DNA from: JABFSM01 sp052389555
GTDB taxonomy: Bacteria; Gemmatimonadota; Gemmatimonadetes; Gemmatimonadales; GWC2-71-9
Direction: 5' to 3'
NCBI GenBank assembly: GCA_052389555.1
Contig: JBQTHV010000108.1
Coordinates: 21,239-85,238, forward strand
Length of the DNA stretch: 64,000 nucleotides
Position numbers and translations under genes: made by a program. Below are positions 59,400-64,000 of the stretch, piece after piece. The number at the start of each line of letters is the position of its first letter. Positions within the stretch are counted from its first letter, which is position 1. Below the pieces are notes generated by a model that worked only from the letters and a program-made list of their open reading frames with translations, was not told the DNA's origin and made no database searches.

Positions 59400-59445
59400 A
59401 AAGTGAAAAGCGAAAAGATGAGAGGTGAGAGGTGAGAGGGAGCGG
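59400..59445. repeat. Purine-rich tandem repeats between dnaJ and ppk1
   Basis: AAAAGTGAAAAGCGAAAAG and GAGAGGT units fill the short gap between convergent genes. Confidence 0.65.
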
Positions 59446-59446
59446 G

Positions 59447-61600
59447 TTAGGAGCGGGCCAGCTCGCGATAGCGTTCGATCAGGGCCCGGTGGGTCGCGAT
59501 TTCGGGTTCGTCTTCCGGCTGCCGCTGGGTCCAGGTTCCGTCAGCGGCGAGGTCCCACGCCTGGCGGTTGTCCCGCCACATGAGCTCGAGAATCTCCCGC
59601 ACCAGCTCCCGGTGGCTGGGTGACTCGAGGGGGACCGCCACCTCGATGCGGCGGTCCAGGTTGCGCGGCATCCAGTCCGCCGAGCTGATGTAGACGTCGG
59701 CGCTCCCTCCGTTCGCGAAGTACCAGGCGCGCGAATGTTCCAGGAAGCGCCCCACCACACTCACCACTTTGACGCGATCGCTCACCCCCGGCACCCCGGG
59801 ACGCAGGCAACACATGCCGCGGACGAGGAGGTCTACCGGTACCCCGGCCCGGGACGCCTCGTAGAGCAGCGCGATAATCTCGGGATCCACCAGCGAGTTC
59901 ATCTTGCCGAAGATGCGCGCCGCCCGTCCCGCTTCGGCATGGGCGATCTCGCGGCGGATCAGTTCGACCAGCCGCTTCCGCATCCCGCCCGGTGCGACGA
60001 TCAGCTTGCGATATCCGGCTGGGCTCGCGAATCCCGTGAGGACGTTGAACAGGTCTGACAGGTCGGCTCCCAATGCCGGATCGCCGGAGAAGAGCCCGAA
60101 ATCGGTGTAGGTGCGGGCGGTCTTCGGGGCGTAGTTGCCGGTTCCGACGTGCACATAGCGGCGGATCTGGTCTCCCTCCCGGCGAACGACCAGGATGACC
60201 TTCGCGTGGGTCTTGAGCCCGGCGACCCCGTAACTCACATGGACGCCGACATCCTCGAAGCGCTGAGCCCAGCGGATGTTGTTTTCCTCGTCGAACCGGG
60301 CCTGCAGCTCGATCAGCACCGCCACCTGCTTGCCGCGCTCCGCGGCCAGGGCGAGCAGGCGCGCGATGTGCGAATCGCCCCCGGTGCGATAGAGCGTGGT
60401 CTTGATGGCCAGCACGTCGGGATCTTCCGCTGCGGTTTGAATGAACCGCTCGACGCTGGCCGCAAAGCTCTCGTAGGGATGGTGGACCAGCACGTCGCCC
60501 TCGCGGATGACGTCGAACACATTCCGCCCCCCCGCCAGGCGAGCGGGAACCGCCGGTACGAAGCCCGGATCCCTGAGCTCGGGGAGATCGAGGGTCGCAA
60601 TGGACATGAGGTCGGAAGCATCCAGGAGGCCCACCGTCTCGTAAATGTCGTCCGGCGTGAGCGGTAACCCCTCGGTTTCCTGATCGGCATTGAGCTCGGC
60701 GACCAGCAGCTGCCGGAGCGATTCCGGCATGGCGGGATCGACCTCGAGCCGCACCACTTCGGCAAACCGGCGGTTGCGCACCTCCTCCTGGATCACGACC
60801 AGCAGGTCGTCGGCCTCGTCGGGGTCGATTTCCAGGTCGGTATTCCGGGTGATCCGGAACGGGTACGACCCGAGGATTTCGACTCCCGGGAACAACGCCT
60901 CGAGATGGCTCGCGATGGCCAGCTCCAGGGGGGCGTAGCGGTGGCCGCCGGGGAGCGGGATCCAGCGAGGCAGGATCTTGGGCACCTTCACCCGAGCGAA
61001 TCGCTCTTCCCCGGTATCACCGCGCAGGATGACCGCCAGCGAGAGCGACAGGTTCGAGATGTAGGGGAAGGGGTGCGCCGGATCGACCGCCAGCGGGGTG
61101 AGCACCGGGAAGATGTTGGCGGTGAAATAGCGCTCGAGGAAGCCGGCGTCGTCGGAGGTGAGCTCTTCCGGCCGGAACAAGAGATGGATCCCGCCCTCGG
61201 CCAGCGCCGACAGGACATCGCGGGTTAGGCACGTACCGTGCTTCTCGACCAGGTCTCGCACCACCACGGCGATGGTGCGGAGCTGCTCCTCCGGCGAGAG
61301 TCCGTCCGCCGTGAGCTCACTTACCCTGGCTCCCACCTGCTCGCGAAGACCCGCGACCCGGACCTGAAAGAATTCGTCGAGATTCGACGAGAAGATGGCG
61401 AGGAACTTCACTCGCTCGAGTAACGGGGTTCGGGGGTCCTGGGCCTCCCGGAGCACCCGGCGGTTGAACTCCAGCCAGGAAAGCTCGCGGTTGATATACA
61501 GCGAGGGCTGGCGCAGATCCACCGCCGCCGGAACGGTAGTGGGAACCGGCTGGGCGGTCATCTCGGGCGGTGCCGAGCTGGCAAAGCTCTCCTCCACCAT
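59447..61600 (-). CDS. ppk1: Polyphosphate kinase 1
   Basis: A 717-residue enzyme that polymerises ATP gamma-phosphates into polyphosphate. Motifs: YINRELSWLEFNRRVLREA, FLAIFSSNLDEFFQVRVAGL, HHPYESFAASVERF, IKTTLYRTGGDS and the phospho-His regions GLKTHAKVILVVRREG and LEHSRAWYFANGG. Its TAA stop lies within a CGGGTTAGG word. It is convergent with dnaJ. The 92 bases upstream of its start show no clear promoter. Confidence 0.96.
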   Translation of the reverse strand: MVEESFASSAPPEMTAQPVPTTVPAAVDLRQPSLYINRELSWLEFNRRVLREAQDPRTPLLERVKFLAIFSSNLDEFFQVRVAGLREQVGARVSELTADGLSPEEQLRTIAVVVRDLVEKHGTCLTRDVLSALAEGGIHLLFRPEELTSDDAGFLERYFTANIFPVLTPLAVDPAHPFPYISNLSLSLAVILRGDTGEERFARVKVPKILPRWIPLPGGHRYAPLELAIASHLEALFPGVEILGSYPFRITRNTDLEIDPDEADDLLVVIQEEVRNRRFAEVVRLEVDPAMPESLRQLLVAELNADQETEGLPLTPDDIYETVGLLDASDLMSIATLDLPELRDPGFVPAVPARLAGGRNVFDVIREGDVLVHHPYESFAASVERFIQTAAEDPDVLAIKTTLYRTGGDSHIARLLALAAERGKQVAVLIELQARFDEENNIRWAQRFEDVGVHVSYGVAGLKTHAKVILVVRREGDQIRRYVHVGTGNYAPKTARTYTDFGLFSGDPALGADLSDLFNVLTGFASPAGYRKLIVAPGGMRKRLVELIRREIAHAEAGRAARIFGKMNSLVDPEIIALLYEASRAGVPVDLLVRGMCCLRPGVPGVSDRVKVVSVVGRFLEHSRAWYFANGGSADVYISSADWMPRNLDRRIEVAVPLESPSHRELVREILELMWRDNRQAWDLAADGTWTQRQPEDEPEIATHRALIERYRELARS

Positions 61601-61692
61601 GGGTGAAAAATACCCCGCCAGTGTAACGCTACTGTGAAGGAGACGGTGGGCGGGATGGAAACCGGCCTATACCCAGGTGGGGTATATGGGGG

Positions 61693-62838
61693 TCAGCTGA
61701 TCACGCCTCCCCCCAGGACCTGACCCTTGGCGGAATAGAGTACGCCCGACTGCCCGGGGGTAACCGCGCGAAGCGGCCGGTGGCTTCTCAACCGGATCGT
61801 GTTGTCATCGCGACCGGTTACCATGGCGGGAACCGGCCGGGCTCGATAGCGGATCTGCACTTCGCAGTCGTCGCCTGGGTCGAGGGGTTCCGTGAGCCAG
61901 TTGACCTCACCCAGCCGGAGGTCGAAGCTCTCGAGCTCTTCGGCGCCACCGACCACGACGGCGCGGTCTTCCGGCCGGATCGACAACACGTAGAGCGGAC
62001 GCGAATGTCCGCCCGGTAAGCCGCGGCGCTGGCCCACGGTGTACCGCGCGAACCCTCGGTGTCTTCCCACCACTTCGCCGGTGCTGGTGACCAGCGGGCC
62101 GGGAGCGAGCGCCGGCGCATCGGCCGGCAAATACCGCTGGAGCACGCCGACGTAGTCGTCGTCGGGAACGAAACAGATCTCCACGGACTCCGGCTTGTCC
62201 GCCGTGACCAGGCCCAGTTTCCGGGCCAGCGTCCTGGTCTCCGCCTTGGTGAGATGGCCGACCGGGGTCACCATGCGGGAGAGAACCGCGCGGTCGATCC
62301 CCCACAGGAAATAGCTCTGGTCCTTGTTGCGGTCGCGGGCCCGGAACAGTTGGCCGTCGCGCACGATGGCGTAGTGACCGGTGGCGATAGCCTCGCATCC
62401 CAGGGCGTCGGCATGGGCCAGGAGATCACGGAACTTGGTGAACGAGTTGCACCGTACGCACGGGATTGGGGTACGGCCGCGACTGTATTCCTCGACAAAA
62501 TTTGCGATCACGCTCTTGGAAAACCGGTCCTCGAGATTCAGGACGTAATGAGGTATGCCCAGGGTGGCAGCCACATCACGCGCGTCGTTGATCGAATCGA
62601 GTGAACAGCAGGGTCGATCGGGGACGTTCTCTCCGTAGCAGAAGAGCTTCATCGTCGCCCCGATCACCTGGTAGCCTTGCTCGACCAGGCGCGCGGCGGC
62701 GACGGAGCTGTCCACGCCACCAGACATGGCGACGAGGACCCGGGCGGCAGGACGGCAGGACGGCAGGACGGCAGGTGCTTTTCGCTGTTCGCTGCCTTCC
62801 TGCCGACCTGCCGACTGGCCGTCCTGCAACCTGTTCAT
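61693..62838 (-). CDS. mnmA: tRNA-specific 2-thiouridylase MnmA, repeat-derived N-terminus
   Basis: A 381-residue enzyme that thiolates U34 of tRNA Lys/Glu/Gln. The conserved part begins near residue 34 with VLVAMSGGVDSSVAA (PP-loop). It then has LFCYGENVPDRPCCSLDSINDA, the catalytic NPCVRCN-equivalent (TPIPCVRCNSFTKF) and ATGHYA, with the partner cysteine in VEICFVPDDDY. The first 33 residues (NRLQDGQSAGRQEGSEQRKA..) are encoded by an inverted tandem repeat. The ATG at 62838 overlaps the stop of the cysteine desulfurase gene, which supplies its sulfur. Confidence 0.94.
   Translation of the reverse strand: MNRLQDGQSAGRQEGSEQRKAPAVLPSCRPAARVLVAMSGGVDSSVAAARLVEQGYQVIGATMKLFCYGENVPDRPCCSLDSINDARDVAATLGIPHYVLNLEDRFSKSVIANFVEEYSRGRTPIPCVRCNSFTKFRDLLAHADALGCEAIATGHYAIVRDGQLFRARDRNKDQSYFLWGIDRAVLSRMVTPVGHLTKAETRTLARKLGLVTADKPESVEICFVPDDDYVGVLQRYLPADAPALAPGPLVTSTGEVVGRHRGFARYTVGQRRGLPGGHSRPLYVLSIRPEDRAVVVGGAEELESFDLRLGEVNWLTEPLDPGDDCEVQIRYRARPVPAMVTGRDDNTIRLRSHRPLRAVTPGQSGVLYSAKGQVLGGGVIS
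62752..62830. repeat. Tandem-repeat hairpin in the 5' end of mnmA
   Basis: GGACGGCA units (62756-62773) face complementary CTGCCGAC/CTGCCTTC-type units (62797-62827) over a loop of about 20 bases. The mRNA hairpin would lie right behind the mnmA start codon. Confidence 0.85.
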
Positions 62839-64000
62839 GCGCGACCCAGGACGACCGAGAGCTTCCGCACCTTCTCGACCACCTGGGGGAAGACCTCCAC
62901 CACGCGATCCAAGTCGCCTCGGGTGGAGGCGTGGCCGAGACTGAACCGGATGGAGCCGAGGGCCAGCGCTCGGGGAACCCCCATGGCGGTAAGGACGTGC
63001 GAGGGCTCCACGGCCCCGGTGGAGCAGGCCGAGCCGGTAGAGACGGCTACCCCGGCCAGGTCGAGGTGCATGAGCAAAGCTTCGCTGTCGGTCCCCGGGA
63101 CCCCGATGTTCACGATGTGGGGGGCTCGCGGTGCGTTCTCCCCATGGACCACGAGATCGGGCACCCCGTCGCGCAGCCGCTCGACCAATTCGTCACGCAG
63201 TGCCCGGAGCCGCTCTGCTTCGGCCTCCTGTTCCTCATGTGCCAGCACTGCGGCGCGGCCGAGTCCCACGGCGCCCGCCACGTTCTCGGTGCCCGGCCGC
63301 AGCCCGAACTGCTGTCCCCCTCCGTGGATGATGGCCTCGATCACCTTCCGGTTTCGCACGATCAGGGCGCCGATTCCCTTGGGCGCCCCGATCTTGTGAC
63401 CCGAGAGAGTAAGCAGGGTACAGGGAGTCTCCCGAACGCAGAGCGGAACCTTGCCGAATGCCTGGACCGCATCGGTATGGAACGTGGCTCCAGCGTGGTG
63501 GCAGCGGGCCGCGATCTTTTCGATGGGCTGCTGTACGCCAGTTTCGTTGTTCACCCACATGACCGAGACAAGAGCGGGACTCGCCGCCAGCGCCCGGTCG
63601 AGTGCGGCGAGATCGATCTGACCGTCGCTGTCAACCGGAAGGGCGATTTCCTCCCCGCCTAACTCGCGAACCTGGTGAGCCGCGGCGAGCACGGCCTTGT
63701 GCTCGACCGCCGACACGGCCACGCGGATCGGCCGACCCGCGTGGCGAGCGGCCAGCGCCGCCCCCAGGATCGCGAGATTATCCGCCTCGGTGCCACCGGA
63801 CGTGAAAATCACCTGGGAGGGCTCGACGCCTAGTGCCGCGGCCACCTCCTTGCGCGCCTGCTCCAGGCCCGCCCGCGCGGTCCGGCCGAAGCGATGGGCA
63901 CTCGACGGATTCCCGAAGCTCGTGCCGCCGAGGTAGGGCAGTATGGCATCGAGAACCTCGCGCCGGACCGGCGTGGTCGCCGCGTGGTCGAGGTAGACGG
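62835..64000 (-). CDS. Cysteine desulfurase (IscS/NifS-like), 5' end cut
   Basis: At least 388 residues; only the first one or two codons are missing, since the frame reaches the window edge with VYLDHAATTPV, the usual start of the family. Motifs: FTSGGTEADNLAIL, VEHKAVL, VNNETGVQQP, the PLP-lysine SGHKIGAPKG, RPGTENVAG and the catalytic-cysteine loop STGSACSTGA. It removes sulfur from cysteine and likely passes it to MnmA, whose gene overlaps its stop (ATGA). Confidence 0.95.
   Translation of the reverse strand, partial: VYLDHAATTPVRREVLDAILPYLGGTSFGNPSSAHRFGRTARAGLEQARKEVAAALGVEPSQVIFTSGGTEADNLAILGAALAARHAGRPIRVAVSAVEHKAVLAAAHQVRELGGEEIALPVDSDGQIDLAALDRALAASPALVSVMWVNNETGVQQPIEKIAARCHHAGATFHTDAVQAFGKVPLCVRETPCTLLTLSGHKIGAPKGIGALIVRNRKVIEAIIHGGGQQFGLRPGTENVAGAVGLGRAAVLAHEEQEAEAERLRALRDELVERLRDGVPDLVVHGENAPRAPHIVNIGVPGTDSEALLMHLDLAGVAVSTGSACSTGAVEPSHVLTAMGVPRALALGSIRFSLGHASTRGDLDRVVEVFPQVVEKVRKLSVVLGRA

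Larger units (their letters stand above)
428..61229. repeat. Dispersed 9-mer CCTAACVCG / CGBGTTAGG, about 40 copies
   Basis: By eye, about 40 copies occur on both strands, nearly all inside genes. Examples of the six-base core: 1568, 1705, 2508, 3385, 7917, 9716, 11469, 15047, 18286, 22359, 24944, 26947, 36779, 39239, 49327, 50519, 53620, 56639, 59186, 61224. Only two CCTAAC cores lacked the VCG continuation (40226 and 48282). Reading frames differ between copies (LTR, GLG, VLG, RVR), so selection seems to act on DNA. Confidence 0.8.

Noticed and set aside
428..61229. CCTAACVCG as a KOPS-like polar word guiding chromosome segregation
   Set aside because: The two orientations are nearly equal in number and interspersed along the window, with no local strand bias.

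Overview
The window is about two-thirds G+C, densely packed, and carries a chromosomal backbone with no phage, plasmid, IS or CRISPR signature. The gene set suggests a Gram-negative (diderm) soil or water bacterium, most plausibly Gemmatimonadota. It includes a class II (B12) ribonucleotide reductase, a GWxTD-domain envelope protein, MglA/MglB, Wza/Wzi/Wzz-type export proteins, zinc-ribbon Ser/Thr kinase signalling and Big2-like Ig lipoproteins. The phylum call is inference, since no rRNA is present.

Layout. (1) 1-3498: end of anmK, then nagZ and a Na+/solute symporter in overlapping order, a cell-wall-sugar recycling unit. (2) 3497-6254: a four-helix-bundle gene between inverted tandem repeats, then a PP2C phosphatase / Ser-Thr kinase pair. 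(3) 6334-13304: amidase lipoprotein, GWxTD protein, nrdJ with its own promoter. (4) 13437-34594: a large surface-polysaccharide locus (glycosyltransferases, Wzy/WaaL-like polymerase or ligase, FkbM methyltransferase, two AsnB-type amidotransferases, flippase, bi-domain dehydrogenase, heparinase-like protein, Wzz, then on the other strand a Wza-like SLBB exporter, then a wbpV-wbpL-wbpM-like initiation module). A Wzi-like barrel at 34560-36059 completes it. (5) 36138-40045: small unknown gene, aldo/keto reductase, ispG, ccdA, TlpA-like thioredoxin. (6) 40046-44512: a promoter, a structured leader, a 1280-residue Ig-like lipoprotein and a clean terminator. (7) 44538-50361: glycolytic block: pyk, an MBL hydrolase and pgi on the minus strand, divergent from fba. 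(8) 50358-57683: yihY, SRP RNA, dnaX, ybaB, recR, small membrane gene, mglB, mglA, pgsA, cinA, mostly overlapping. (9) 57714-64000: grpE-dnaJ, convergent ppk1, then mnmA and a cysteine desulfurase cut by the window end.

Two DNA-level patterns run through the window and are not explained by the genes. One is a dispersed 9-mer, CCTAACVCG (V = A/C/G) or its complement, about 40 copies counted by eye, on both strands and in several reading frames. The other is a family of degenerate 7-9-nt tandem repeats, usually arranged as two complementary arms around a short loop, at gene junctions and inside genes. In-frame copies have become part of DnaX, an MBL hydrolase, MnmA and an amidase, and appear to form the signal peptides of two exported proteins. 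Two homologous copies (13.3 and 28.0 kb) bracket the main polysaccharide gene block.

Promoters with recognisable -35 and -10 boxes and 17-nt spacers were found for nrdJ, the Ig lipoprotein, pyk, fba and the SRP RNA. Starts were mostly chosen from stop/start overlaps (ATGA, GTGA, TTGA, and one apparent CTGA).
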